From contig QFNA01000043.1 in the NCBI GenBank assembly GCA_003248395.1, positions 1 through 48,066 on the forward strand: a DNA stretch of 48,066 bases, given 5' to 3'. This DNA comes from Citromicrobium sp. (GTDB taxonomy: Bacteria > Pseudomonadota > Alphaproteobacteria > Sphingomonadales > Sphingomonadaceae). The translations under genes were made by a program, and so were the position numbers. Positions 16,059-24,729 of this stretch are shown one piece after another. Positions within the stretch are counted from its first letter, which is position 1; each line of letters starts with the position of its first letter. Below the pieces are notes generated by a model, which was given only the letters and a program-made list of their open reading frames with translations, ran no database searches and had not been told where the DNA came from.

Positions 16059-17914
16059 GCCGGTGCTGCCTCACGTTCCAGCTTTCGCGCATGTACGAGC
16101 AGGGCGGAAAGCGCAGAGGGCGTGATCCCGGGAATTCGCCCTGCCGCAGACAGTGTCGAGGGCTTCGCACGGGAGAGCCGTTCGACCATCTCCCGCGACA
16201 GGCCAGGCACTCTCTCATAAGGAAAATCGACCGCCAGCACTAGACTCTCGCCTGCTTTCAAATCTCTCAGTTCAGCCTCCTGCCGTTCGAGATAGGGTGC
16301 ATAGACGATGTCTTCGGCCAATTCGGTATAGACATTGCTATCGGGTTCGATCGCGGGCAACACTCTGGCGAGATCGGCGAGCGAGACATGCCCTCCCCTC
16401 AACCATTCGGCCGCACTCTTTTCATTTGCGTCCTTGCCGATAACGACACCTGCCGAACCGAGCTCCGAAGCCGGAACGCGCACGGCAAGAATATCCTTTG
16501 CCGTCGCACGAGATTGGTTCCTCCGTTCGAACCATTTACGGCGCTCATCTCCGGCCAAGCCTACATCGATCGCCATTGGTGTCAGTCTGGTATCCGCATT
16601 GGCAGCCCGCAACCGAAGCCGGTACTCGGCCCGTGAGGTCAACATCCGGTAGGGTTCGCTCACACCCTGCAGCGTCAGGTCGTCGATCATGACGGCAATG
16701 TAGGAATTCGCCCGATCAAGCTTGACTGCCTGCCTTCCCGTCACAGCAGCCGCAGCCTCCACGCCGGCAACAAGGCCTTGCGCAGCCGCCTCTTCATAGC
16801 CGGTCGTACCGTTGATCTGCCCCGCACAATAAAGCCCGGGGATGTCGCGCAACTCCAGAGTCGGTCGCAATGCTCGCGGATCGATATGGTCGTATTCTAC
16901 CGCGTATCCGGGCACTTGCATCCGCACGCGTTCTAGCCCCCTCATACTGCGCAGCATTGCGAGTTGCACATCGACCGGTAACGAGGTGCTGATGCCGTTG
17001 GGATAGACCAGATGCGTCGACAAGCCTTCTGGTTCGAGGAAGATCTGATGCCCGTCGCGATCGCCGAACCGATGGATTTTGTCCTCGATCGAAGGGCAAT
17101 AGCGCGGCCCGATGGCCTCGATCGCACCCGAGAAAAGCGGCGAGCGCTCCAGGTTTTCGCGGATAATATCATGCGAAACCGCATTCGTTCGGGTAATCGC
17201 GCAGAAGACCTGCGGGTTTGACCGGCAGGGGGTCAACGCTGACATCGTCCAACGCTCATCGTCGGACGGTTGGCGTTCGAGCACTGCCCAGTCGACTGTC
17301 CGACCGTCTAGTCGGGGCGGAGTTCCCGTTTTCAAACGGCTCATCGGCAAGGCTGCATCACGCAACTGATCTGCCAGGCGATGCGCCGAATTCTCGCCGA
17401 TCCGGCCGCCGTCAAGCCGCTCCTCACCGCGAAAAAGGCGCCCTCCAAGAAAGGTCCCCGTGCAGAGAACAACGGCAGACGCGTCGCAAGCATGACCACT
17501 TGCCAGATCGACACCGATAACACGACCCTGCGCAAGACGCAGTCCAACTACTTCGTCCTGAATCAAGGAGAGGTTGTCCTGGCTCCGGATGTGTTTCTGG
17601 ACAGCGTGCAAGAACAGCATACGATCCGCTTGGACACGTGGGCCCCAAACTGCGCTCCCCTTCGACCGGTTGAGCATGCGATAGTGAATTGCACCCGCGT
17701 CCGCAGCTCGAGCGATTACGCCATCGAGCGCATCCACTTCACGCACGAGATGACCTTTCCCCAACCCGCCGATCGCCGGATTGCAGCTCATCGCGCCAAC
17801 TTTAGCGAGATCGAAACTCACCAGCGCTGCCTTTGCGCCCATGCGCGCCGCTGCGCACGCAGCTTCTACGCCGGCATGCCCGCCGCCGATAACAAGGACA
17901 TCAAAGTTCTGCAT
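16055..17914 (-). CDS. mnmG: tRNA uridine-5-carboxymethylaminomethyl enzyme MnmG (GidA)
   Basis: A 619-residue FAD protein that works with MnmE to modify U34 of tRNAs. The dinucleotide-binding motif VIGGGHAGVEAA is at the N-terminus; conserved blocks include SCNPAIGGLGKGHLVREVDAL (its core), RLKTGTPPR, PGYAVEYDHIDP and INGTTGYEEAAAQGL. The ATG at 17914 matches the usual start MQxFDV; an upstream TTG at 17923 is possible. Length is normal. The 57-nt gap to mnmE contains parS site 3. Confidence 0.96.
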   Translation of the reverse strand: MQNFDVLVIGGGHAGVEAACAAARMGAKAALVSFDLAKVGAMSCNPAIGGLGKGHLVREVDALDGVIARAADAGAIHYRMLNRSKGSAVWGPRVQADRMLFLHAVQKHIRSQDNLSLIQDEVVGLRLAQGRVIGVDLASGHACDASAVVLCTGTFLGGRLFRGEERLDGGRIGENSAHRLADQLRDAALPMSRLKTGTPPRLDGRTVDWAVLERQPSDDERWTMSALTPCRSNPQVFCAITRTNAVSHDIIRENLERSPLFSGAIEAIGPRYCPSIEDKIHRFGDRDGHQIFLEPEGLSTHLVYPNGISTSLPVDVQLAMLRSMRGLERVRMQVPGYAVEYDHIDPRALRPTLELRDIPGLYCAGQINGTTGYEEAAAQGLVAGVEAAAAVTGRQAVKLDRANSYIAVMIDDLTLQGVSEPYRMLTSRAEYRLRLRAANADTRLTPMAIDVGLAGDERRKWFERRNQSRATAKDILAVRVPASELGSAGVVIGKDANEKSAAEWLRGGHVSLADLARVLPAIEPDSNVYTELAEDIVYAPYLERQEAELRDLKAGESLVLAVDFPYERVPGLSREMVERLSRAKPSTLSAAGRIPGITPSALSALLVHARKLEREAAPA

Positions 17915-17955
17915 GGCTGGCAAATAGACCAGCCCACGCCAGTTTCAAACCCGCA

Positions 17956-17971
17956 TGTTTCACGTGGAACA
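17956..17971. promoter_or_regulatory. parS site 3 (ParB-binding)
   Basis: TGTTTCACGTGGAACA, identical to site 2, lies in the mnmE-mnmG gap directly against the mnmE stop codon. It is about 8 kb from oriC. Confidence 0.93.
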
Positions 17972-19246
17972 TTATTTTCCGATGCAGAAACGGCCGAACA
18001 GCAAGTCGAGCATTTCCTCGGTCGAATCGCGGCCTAGCAGCCGGTCAAGCGCAACCCGCGCCAGTCGCAACCTTTCAGCTAGCACCAAAAGGTCCGAAGC
18101 ACGCGACGCCCCCGAGATCTGATCCTGCGCTTCACTCAGCAAACCCGCCTGACGTTGGTTCAGGGCGATAGTTCCGGGCTTGGGCAGGATATCCCGGGCG
18201 CTGCTGGTAAGCGCCTCGGCCAGCTCGCTCAATCCCTCGCCCGTAACCGATGAAACCATGAAATCGTAGCGCCTCTTGCGCTCGTCAGGGAGATCGCACC
18301 TGGCGGAAATCTCCCAAGCGCCTTCTGGCCCCTCACCTACCGCACCGAGCCACAAGACGATGTCGGCCTCCGTCAGCGCTTGCCTCGCACGATCAATCCC
18401 GATCGCTTCCACCTCGTCCTGGCCTGTTTCCCGTAACCCTGCCGTATCCACCAGCACGAGTGGCACACCATTGATCGAGATCGATCGTTCGATGACATCC
18501 CGCGTTGTACCCGCAATCGGCGTCACAATTGCCGCACCCTCGCCCAGCAATGCATTGAAAAGCGAAGACTTTCCGGAATTCGGCGGTCCTGCCAAGATCA
18601 CCCGGACGCCATTCCGTAACCGCTCGGCCCGTGGTTGGTCGAGCACGACGCGCCAAACGTCCGCTAGTTCGGCCATACGCGAAGGAAAGCCATTGTTATG
18701 CTCCTCCACATCGCCCTCATCTGCGAAATCCAGTGCAGCCTCGACCTCGGCCGAAATCTTTAGAAGCTCCCCTCGCCACTCCTCGACCTGGCGCGAAAAG
18801 CCCCCGCCCGCCGAAGCCTGCGCAGCAAGACGCTGCAATTCGGTTTCAGATGAAAGCAGATCGGCGAGCCCCTCTGCCTCAGCGAGGTCGATCACGCCAT
18901 TTGCGAAGGCGCGTCGGGTGAATTCGCCCGGTTCCGCTCGCCTCAGGTTTGACAACTCGGCCAGGGCATTCTCGATTGCGCGCACCACGGCCCGACCGCC
19001 GTGACAGTGAATTTCTGCCAGATTTTCGCCAGTCGCCGTGCGCGGTCCGGGAAACCAGATGACGAGAGCGGTATCGAGGATTGACCCATCGCGCGCTCGC
19101 AGCGTTCGCAACGTCGCTTTCCGCGCGGAGGCAACTTTGCCGACCAAAGTGCTAAGGGCATCGCCAGCATGCGGGCCGCTGATCCGGATGATCCCTATGG
19201 CGGCGGGCGGGGCCCCACTCGACAGGGCGAAGATGGTAGCCGACAT
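17972..19246 (-). CDS. mnmE: tRNA modification GTPase MnmE
   Basis: A 424-residue GTPase partner of MnmG. The N-terminal formyl-tetrahydrofolate-binding domain begins TIFALSSGAPPAAIGIIRIS; the G domain has P-loop AGPPNSGKSS (219-228), switch TPIAGTTRDV and DTAGLRET. The C-terminus ends in the invariant FCIGK, whose cysteine is functionally important. Length is normal. It lies 15 nt after the DUF6489 gene and heads the mnmG-rsmG-parAB series. Confidence 0.96.
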   Translation of the reverse strand: MSATIFALSSGAPPAAIGIIRISGPHAGDALSTLVGKVASARKATLRTLRARDGSILDTALVIWFPGPRTATGENLAEIHCHGGRAVVRAIENALAELSNLRRAEPGEFTRRAFANGVIDLAEAEGLADLLSSETELQRLAAQASAGGGFSRQVEEWRGELLKISAEVEAALDFADEGDVEEHNNGFPSRMAELADVWRVVLDQPRAERLRNGVRVILAGPPNSGKSSLFNALLGEGAAIVTPIAGTTRDVIERSISINGVPLVLVDTAGLRETGQDEVEAIGIDRARQALTEADIVLWLGAVGEGPEGAWEISARCDLPDERKRRYDFMVSSVTGEGLSELAEALTSSARDILPKPGTIALNQRQAGLLSEAQDQISGASRASDLLVLAERLRLARVALDRLLGRDSTEEMLDLLFGRFCIGK

Positions 19247-19261
19247 TTCGGAACCGTAGGT

Positions 19262-19525
19262 CTACGTGTCTTTCTTGTCAGGCTTCGTATCCGTGGTCTT
19301 GGCCGCGGCAGCACCTTCCATGAAGCTCTGGAAAATCTTAAGGCCCGCCTGCCCCATCGGAGCCAGCTGGCGTGCATAGTCCTGCAATTGATCGGTGTTC
19401 GAAACGCCCTTCATCGCCTTGGACATCATGTCGACATAGATGTCGTTCGCCTTCCCCACATCGGGCAGTCCCATGAACGAGCGCGCTTCTTCCGGCGTGC
19501 AATCGATTTCGATATGGACCTTCAT
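19262..19525 (-). CDS. DUF6489 family protein
   Basis: An 87-residue small cytoplasmic protein. The ATG at 19525 has GGAGAAAG upstream. The opening MKVHIEIDCTPEEARSFMGL, then IYVDMMSKAMKGVSNTDQL and GLKIFQSFMEGA, match DUF6489, a family I know mainly from sphingomonads, usually next to mnmE. The tail is lysine-rich. Function is unknown. It is the first gene of the minus-strand operon leading to parB and is divergent from the dienelactone hydrolase gene. Confidence 0.8.
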   Translation of the reverse strand: MKVHIEIDCTPEEARSFMGLPDVGKANDIYVDMMSKAMKGVSNTDQLQDYARQLAPMGQAGLKIFQSFMEGAAAAKTTDTKPDKKDT

Positions 19526-19619
19526 CGCACTTTCTCCGTTACAAGACCGGATGCCTATGTGGGTCTGTGACGGGCCCGAAGCAAGCGCTACGTCCGCCTT
19601 CGACAATGGAGAAACGAGA

Positions 19620-20318
19620 ATGACCGAGACCGCCACGATCACCACCTTGTCCGGGGACGAGAGTTTCTCAGCCTATGTCGCCCGACCGAACGAGGCTCCC
19701 AAATCGGCCATTATCGTCATCCAGGAAATCTTCGGTGTGAATGCCGGCATCCGCCGCAAATGTGATCGTCTCGCCGAAGATGGCTATCTCGCTATCGCGC
19801 CCGATCTCTTCTGGCGTCTCGAGCCGGGCATCGAACTCGATCCCGACGTCGAAAAGGAATTCCAGCGGGCGCTCGATCTGATGGGCAAGTTCGACCAGGA
19901 TCAAGGCATCCGCGACATCGAAGCGACGATCCATCATCTGCGTGAAGAGGAGCAGATCGCGAAAGTAGGGTGCGTGGGCTATTGCCTCGGCGGTCGCCTC
20001 GCCTTCATGACTGCCGCCCGGACCGATGTCGATGCGTCGGTCGGCTATTATGGCGTCGGCATCGACGAGTTGCTTCGTGAAAAGCACGCGATCGCCCATC
20101 CCGTGCTGTTGCATGTCCCGACCGATGACGGCTTCGTCGACAAGGACACCCAGCGCAGGATGCACGAGGGTCTCGACGATCATCCCAGGGTCACGCTCCA
20201 TGACTACGAGGGTCTCGATCATGGCTTCGCCACCGAATTCGGCAAGCGCCGGAATGACGAAGCTGCCGAACTGGCTGACGAACGCACCCGTGAATTCTTC
20301 GCAGAGCATTTGAATTGA
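19620..20318 (+). CDS. Dienelactone hydrolase family protein
   Basis: A 232-residue alpha/beta hydrolase of the dienelactone hydrolase family. The nucleophile elbow GYCLGGR carries Cys122 in place of serine, as in true dienelactone hydrolases; E36 (QEIFG), the Asp in PTDDGFVD and H201 (LDHGFA) complete the expected active site. The ATG at 19620 has GGAGAAA upstream. Its stop overlaps the TTG start of the next gene. No chlorocatechol genes are nearby, so the physiological substrate is unknown. Confidence 0.9.
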   Translation: MTETATITTLSGDESFSAYVARPNEAPKSAIIVIQEIFGVNAGIRRKCDRLAEDGYLAIAPDLFWRLEPGIELDPDVEKEFQRALDLMGKFDQDQGIRDIEATIHHLREEEQIAKVGCVGYCLGGRLAFMTAARTDVDASVGYYGVGIDELLREKHAIAHPVLLHVPTDDGFVDKDTQRRMHEGLDDHPRVTLHDYEGLDHGFATEFGKRRNDEAAELADERTREFFAEHLN

Positions 20319-21934
20319 TCCCCGAAAAAGCCGGGTGGGCCAGCACCACCGAACTCCTCGCGCGCTACGGCGTGCCTCTTGCGCTGATTCTGCTTTCGGT
20401 CGCTTTTGCCGTGTCCGAAAGCTGGCGCTGGGGACTTGTCGTCACCCTCCCCTTGCTTGCCATCGCCGTGTGGGACTTTGTCCAGCGCAAGCACACGCTG
20501 CGCAGAAACTATCCGCTGATTGCCCGCGTACGCTGGATCATGGAGGATTTGCGCCCGTTCGCGCGCGCCTATGTCGTGGAGGGCGACCTCGAAGGGCGCC
20601 CCTTCAACCATGACGAGCGCAGCCTGGTCTACGCACGCGCCAAGGGCGAGCTTGATTCGCATCCGTTCGGCACCGAACTCGACGTCTATTCCGCCGAATA
20701 CGAGTGGCTCGCGCACTCGATGGTCCCCAATGACAAGATCCCGACCGAGTGGCGTGTCGACGTCGGCAGCAGCCAGTGTCGCAAGCCGTACTCGGCCTCC
20801 CTCCTCAACATCTCGGCAATGAGCTTCGGGTCGCTCTCTGCCAATGCGATCATGGCCTTGAACAAAGGCGCCGCGGCGGGAAATTTCTACCACGATACCG
20901 GCGAAGGCGGCATCTCCAGATACCATCGCTCCCATGGCGGAGACTTGGTGTGGGAACTGGGCAGCGGCTACTTCGGATGCCGTAACGAAAATGGTTCATT
21001 TAGTCCTGAACGCTTTGCCAAAACGGCTAGTGACCAGCAGGTCAAGATGGTCGAGATCAAGCTCAGCCAGGGCGCCAAACCCGGCCATGGCGGGGTGCTG
21101 CCGGGCTCGAAGGTCACGCAGGAAATCGCCGACGCGCGCGGCGTACCCGTCGGCAAGGAAGTCGTCTCTCCTCCCGCGCATTCGACTTTCCGCACGCCGA
21201 TCGAGCTGCTCGAATGGGCCGCGCAGCTGCGTGACCTCTCGGGCGGAAAGCCCGTCGGCATCAAGCTGTGCGTCGGCAAACCCCACGAAGTTTTTGCGCT
21301 CATGAAGGCCATGCTCGAAACCGGCATTCGGCTCGACTATATCGTGGTCGACGGCGCCGAAGGCGGTACGGGCGCATCGCCTGTCGAATTCTCCAACCGT
21401 GTCGGCATGCCCCTGCGCGAAGGACTGATTCTCGTTCGTAACGCGCTTGTCGGCACCGGATTGCGCGACGAAATTCGCATCGCCGCGGCCGGCAAAGTGC
21501 ACTCGGGTGCCGGCTTGGCGATGAACTTTGGTCTCGGAGCTGACTGGTGCAATGCCGCACGCGCCTTCATGTTCGCGCTCGGCTGTGTGCAATCAATGAA
21601 TTGCCATACCGACCGCTGCCCCACCGGCATCGCGACCCAGGATCCCACCCGCCAGCGCGGCCTCGTCGTCGGCGACAAGGCCGAACGGGTGGCGCGCTTC
21701 CAGCGCCACACGCTGCACGCCCTGCGCGAAATGGTCGTAGCGATGGGCATCGACAATCCCTGGCAGATCGATCCCTGCAATATCTCCGAGAGGCAGAACC
21801 CCGCCCGCTCGGACCCGATCGATCGGATCTACACTTTTCTGCGACCGGGCGAGTTGCTCGCCGAACCCGACGCGACCCCCTATGCGCGTGACTGGGCTGC
21901 AGCGAGCCCGGACAGCTTTGCGAGGCTGCAATGA
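20315..21934 (+). CDS. Membrane FMN-binding glutamate synthase-family protein
   Basis: A 539-residue protein with two N-terminal membrane helices (about 17-50) and a glutamate-synthase central (FMN-binding) TIM-barrel domain. Characteristic blocks are LLNISAMSFGSLSANAI, NTGEGG-like HDTGEGGISRYH, IKLSQGAKPGHGGVLPG, DYIVVDGAEGGTGASP and MNCHTDRCPTGIATQDP. The TTG start at 20315 overlaps the preceding stop (TTGA). Such proteins lack the glutaminase domain, so the reaction is not known; a membrane-linked oxidoreductase role is inferred. The NTF2-like gene follows with an ATGA overlap. Confidence 0.88.
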   Translation: MIPEKAGWASTTELLARYGVPLALILLSVAFAVSESWRWGLVVTLPLLAIAVWDFVQRKHTLRRNYPLIARVRWIMEDLRPFARAYVVEGDLEGRPFNHDERSLVYARAKGELDSHPFGTELDVYSAEYEWLAHSMVPNDKIPTEWRVDVGSSQCRKPYSASLLNISAMSFGSLSANAIMALNKGAAAGNFYHDTGEGGISRYHRSHGGDLVWELGSGYFGCRNENGSFSPERFAKTASDQQVKMVEIKLSQGAKPGHGGVLPGSKVTQEIADARGVPVGKEVVSPPAHSTFRTPIELLEWAAQLRDLSGGKPVGIKLCVGKPHEVFALMKAMLETGIRLDYIVVDGAEGGTGASPVEFSNRVGMPLREGLILVRNALVGTGLRDEIRIAAAGKVHSGAGLAMNFGLGADWCNAARAFMFALGCVQSMNCHTDRCPTGIATQDPTRQRGLVVGDKAERVARFQRHTLHALREMVVAMGIDNPWQIDPCNISERQNPARSDPIDRIYTFLRPGELLAEPDATPYARDWAAASPDSFARLQ

Positions 21935-22332
21935 GCGCAGCAGACGGACTGGCGAACTGGCACCGGGCGATGGAGCGCGGCAATCGTCCGGAAGATCTCG
22001 CCAGGATCATCCGCGAAGACGCCGTCTTTCACTCTCCCGTCGTCCACACGCCGCAACGCGGGCGCGCACTGGTCGTTGCCTACCTCGCGGCTGCGGCCCA
22101 GACGCTTGGCAACGACAGCTTCCGCTATGTGCGCGAACTGGTCGACCAGGATTGTGCAGTGCTGGAATTCACCACCGAACTGGACGGGGTGCACGTCAAT
22201 GGCATCGATCTGATCCGCTTCGACGAAGACGGCATGATCGCCGATTTCAAGGTGATGGTACGGCCGCTGAAGGCGGTGAACAAGGTGTGGGAGCTGATGG
22301 CCGCCATGCTGGACCGCCAGACGTCAGCCTAA
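21931..22332 (+). CDS. NTF2-like (SnoaL-type) protein
   Basis: A 133-residue cone-shaped-fold protein. The pattern WHRAMERGNRPEDLARIIRED, then FHSPVVHTPQ, VLEFTTELDGVHVNGIDLIR and FDEDGMIADFKVMVRPLKA is typical of the NTF2-like superfamily. The start overlaps the previous stop (ATGA), so it is the third gene of the dienelactone hydrolase operon. Its 3' end overlaps the convergent ATPase gene by 9 nt. Ligand or reaction is unknown. Confidence 0.8.
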   Translation: MSAADGLANWHRAMERGNRPEDLARIIREDAVFHSPVVHTPQRGRALVVAYLAAAAQTLGNDSFRYVRELVDQDCAVLEFTTELDGVHVNGIDLIRFDEDGMIADFKVMVRPLKAVNKVWELMAAMLDRQTSA

Positions 22333-22857
22333 CCGCGCAATGACGAACTCCGCCCTGTCATCGACAGGTGCTCGCGGCAAATCGACCAGCTCATATCCGT
22401 AATCGCGCCACGCCTGGGCGACGGCCTCGTCACTCGCCACGGCCTCCTCCCAGTCCTGGATACGCTCGGCATCGGGACGATAGATAGCGCTCCACGCATG
22501 TGCCCGGAAAATCGGCCCGTCAAATCGCAACGCCCGGCACGCTTCATCGACACGCGCGGGAATCGGCAGCCCCTCGACCTGCAAGAAACCTGCGATATCG
22601 GGAAAGCCACGGTCGAAGACAACGACGTCCGCCCGCCCAGTCTCGATTGCCATCCAGCGAGCCAGTTGCGCATCGAGCATGGCGATTGCGAATTGCGCGG
22701 GGTCTTCCCGACGCAGTGCCATGCCCCCGTCGCCGCGTAAGATCTCGCGCGCGACTTCGCCAACAGTCGCAAAGCCGCGCCGCGCAAGTGCGTCCAGCAG
22801 GCTCGACTTACCTCCACCCGGAGCGCCCGTGATCGCGGCTCTCCGGGGTGCGGTCAT
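22324..22857 (-). CDS. AAA-family ATPase/kinase-like protein
   Basis: A 177-residue P-loop protein: Walker A GAPGGGKSSL near the N-terminus (10-19), then TVGEVAREIL, a Walker B-like segment VVVFDRGFPD, and a C-terminal YELVDLPRAPVDDRAEFV. This layout fits the small AAA_28-type predicted nucleotide kinases. It begins 4 nt after the rho stop on the same strand, so it is probably co-transcribed with rho. Substrate is unknown. Confidence 0.8.
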   Translation of the reverse strand: MTAPRRAAITGAPGGGKSSLLDALARRGFATVGEVAREILRGDGGMALRREDPAQFAIAMLDAQLARWMAIETGRADVVVFDRGFPDIAGFLQVEGLPIPARVDEACRALRFDGPIFRAHAWSAIYRPDAERIQDWEEAVASDEAVAQAWRDYGYELVDLPRAPVDDRAEFVIARLG

Positions 22858-22861
22858 CGCC

Positions 22862-24025
22862 TTACTGGTTCATATTGGCGAAGAAATCCTCGTTGGTCTT
22901 GGAATCCTTCTCTTCCTTGCGCGTGCCCGACTTGCCCACGTCGAGCGCCGGGAAGATGCGTTTGTCGGCGACCTTGCGATCGAGCACGATTTCGCTGTTG
23001 CCCGTGCCCTTGAACTCTTCGAAAATAACCTCGTCCATCCGGCTGCCCGTATCGATCAGCGCAGTGGCGATGATCGAAAGCGATCCGCCTTCCTCGATAT
23101 TGCGCGCCGCACCGAAGAACCGCTTGGGGCGCTGCAGCGCGTTGGCATCGACACCACCGGTCAGCACCTTGCCGCTGCTGGGGACCACCGTGTTGTAGGC
23201 GCGGCCCAGCCGTGTGATCGAATCGAGCAGGATCACGACATCGTGCTTGTGCTCGACCAGCCGCTTCGCCTTCTCGATCACCATCTCGGCCACCTGCACG
23301 TGGCGATTGGCAGGCTCGTCGAAGGTCGAGGAGATAACTTCACCGTTCACGCTGCGCTGCATGTCGGTGACTTCTTCGGGCCGCTCGTCGACCAGCAGGA
23401 CCAGCAGGAAAACCTCGGGGTGGTTGTCGGTGATCGCCTTGGCGATATTCTGCAGCAGCACCGTCTTACCGGTCCGTGGCGGGGCAACGATCAGCGCACG
23501 TTGGCCCTTGCCCTGCGGGCTGATGATGTCGATCACCCGCGCGCTCTTGTCCTTCACTGTCGGGTCGATCGTGTCGAGCGTCAGCTTTTCTTCGGGATAG
23601 AGCGGCGTCAGATTGTCGAAATTGGTCCGGTGGCGGACCGCTTCGGGATCATCGAAATTGACCTTGTAAAGCTTGGTCAGCGCGAAATAGCGCTCGCCTT
23701 CCCTGGGGGCGCGAATCTCGCCTTCGACCGTATCGCCGGTGCGCAGGCCCCATTTGCGGACCTGGTTCGGCGAGACATAGATATCGTCCGGCCCAGCAAG
23801 GTAATTGGCTTCGGGGCTCCGCAGGAATCCGAAACCGTCCTGCAGCACCTCGATGGTGCCGATGCCCATGATTTTTTCTTCGTATTCTTCATCTTCCGCC
23901 AGTTCGCGAAGGATGCAGAACATCAAGTCCTGGCGGCGCATGGTCGATGCGCCTTCGACGCCCATTTCCTCGGCCATCGCGACGAGGTCTGCCGGCGTCT
24001 TCTCTTTCAAATCCTTGAGATGCAT
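22862..24025 (-). CDS. rho: Transcription termination factor Rho with C-terminal deletion
   Basis: Hexameric RNA-dependent ATPase that ends transcription. At 387 residues it is short. The N-terminal and cold-shock-like RNA-binding domains are present (GFGFLRSPEANYLAGPDDIY), with Walker A APPRTGKT (181-188), Walker B VVILLDSITR, Q- and R-loop segments to SGTRKEE (366-372); R369 corresponds to the arginine finger R366 of E. coli. Odd feature: RKEE is joined directly to KDSKTNEDFF. Relatives have about 34 residues here, including the conserved helix MWxLRxI and DAMEFL. The junction is between 22909 and 22910 and is in frame. Without this helix pair the C-terminal fold should be disturbed. A promoter lies at 24170-24198. 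Confidence 0.93.
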   Translation of the reverse strand: MHLKDLKEKTPADLVAMAEEMGVEGASTMRRQDLMFCILRELAEDEEYEEKIMGIGTIEVLQDGFGFLRSPEANYLAGPDDIYVSPNQVRKWGLRTGDTVEGEIRAPREGERYFALTKLYKVNFDDPEAVRHRTNFDNLTPLYPEEKLTLDTIDPTVKDKSARVIDIISPQGKGQRALIVAPPRTGKTVLLQNIAKAITDNHPEVFLLVLLVDERPEEVTDMQRSVNGEVISSTFDEPANRHVQVAEMVIEKAKRLVEHKHDVVILLDSITRLGRAYNTVVPSSGKVLTGGVDANALQRPKRFFGAARNIEEGGSLSIIATALIDTGSRMDEVIFEEFKGTGNSEIVLDRKVADKRIFPALDVGKSGTRKEEKDSKTNEDFFANMNQ

Positions 24026-24169
24026 AGTGTTTTACTCGGGTAGAATTGGGGATGGCCGGCGGGTCTATGTCGTCCCTGCGTCCGACTGGAGTCTGGCGCT
24101 GGACTGGGCTTGGGGAAAGCGGACCTGGCGGTACCCCTCGGTACAACCATAGGCCGGTCTGGAAGGCTT

Positions 24170-24198
24170 CAGATAAGATCGCCGCGCCCTAGCGTCAA
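24170..24198 (-). promoter_or_regulatory. Putative rho promoter
   Basis: On the minus strand TTGACG (complement of 24193-24198) and TATCTG (complement of 24170-24175) are separated by 17 nt, 145 nt upstream of the rho start. The long leader (24026-24169) contains a small hairpin GTACC/GGTAC and would suit the autoregulation known for rho in other bacteria (inference). Confidence 0.5.
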
Positions 24199-24254
24199 TC
24201 GACAAAACGACGGGGGGTTGCCTGCCGCGCACCATCCGCATTCAGGCGGCGCCG

Positions 24255-24707
24255 TCAGAACGGCTTGACGATTACCAGCACCACGATGATCGCAAGCAGG
24301 ATCCCGGGAATCTCGCCGAGCAACCGGAGCCGCTTTTCGCTCAGCCCGCGGTTTCCGTCCGCCATCTTTTTCGATTGCGCCACCATATAGCCGTGGAAGC
24401 CGCTCAGCAGCACGACAAACAGCAATTTGGCATGAAACCATCCCTGGTCCCATACACCGATGGTCCAGGCCAGCAGCAGCCCGAAAATCCACACCAGGCC
24501 GATACTCGGCGTCAGGATGATTGTGCGCAGCAGACCCATGCGCCGTGCCCAACTTTCCGCCTCGGGCGATCCGGGGGCCGTATCGTGCAGATAGATCATC
24601 TGGCGCGGCAGCATGAACAGGCCCGCCATCCAGAACACCATGAAAATGATGTGTCCGGCCTTGATCCAGAGATAGGTCATCGAAAGAATGTCCTGCATGC
24701 GCGCCAT
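24255..24707 (-). CDS. hemJ: Protoporphyrinogen IX oxidase HemJ
   Basis: A 150-residue membrane protein of the HemJ/UPF0093 family, which oxidises protoporphyrinogen IX in bacteria lacking HemG/HemY. Four helices are visible: YLWIKAGHIIFMVFWMAGL, TIILTPSIGLVWIFGLLLAW, AKLLFVVLLSGFHGYM, and GILLAIIVVLVIV. The conserved histidine in AGHIIF and the HAKLL...H segment correspond to the haem-binding residues of the family. The start is ATG at 24707, with ATG at 24698 as alternative. It follows hemE by 22 nt, forming a hemE-hemJ operon. Confidence 0.92.
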   Translation of the reverse strand: MARMQDILSMTYLWIKAGHIIFMVFWMAGLFMLPRQMIYLHDTAPGSPEAESWARRMGLLRTIILTPSIGLVWIFGLLLAWTIGVWDQGWFHAKLLFVVLLSGFHGYMVAQSKKMADGNRGLSEKRLRLLGEIPGILLAIIVVLVIVKPF

Positions 24708-24729
24708 CTAGGCGCTCGATCGGGCCTCG

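Noticed and set aside
22679..24043. Long open frame (454 codons) on the plus strand opposite rho
   Set aside because: It is antisense to a clearly homologous gene and has no family-like sequence; long antisense frames are common in GC-rich DNA.
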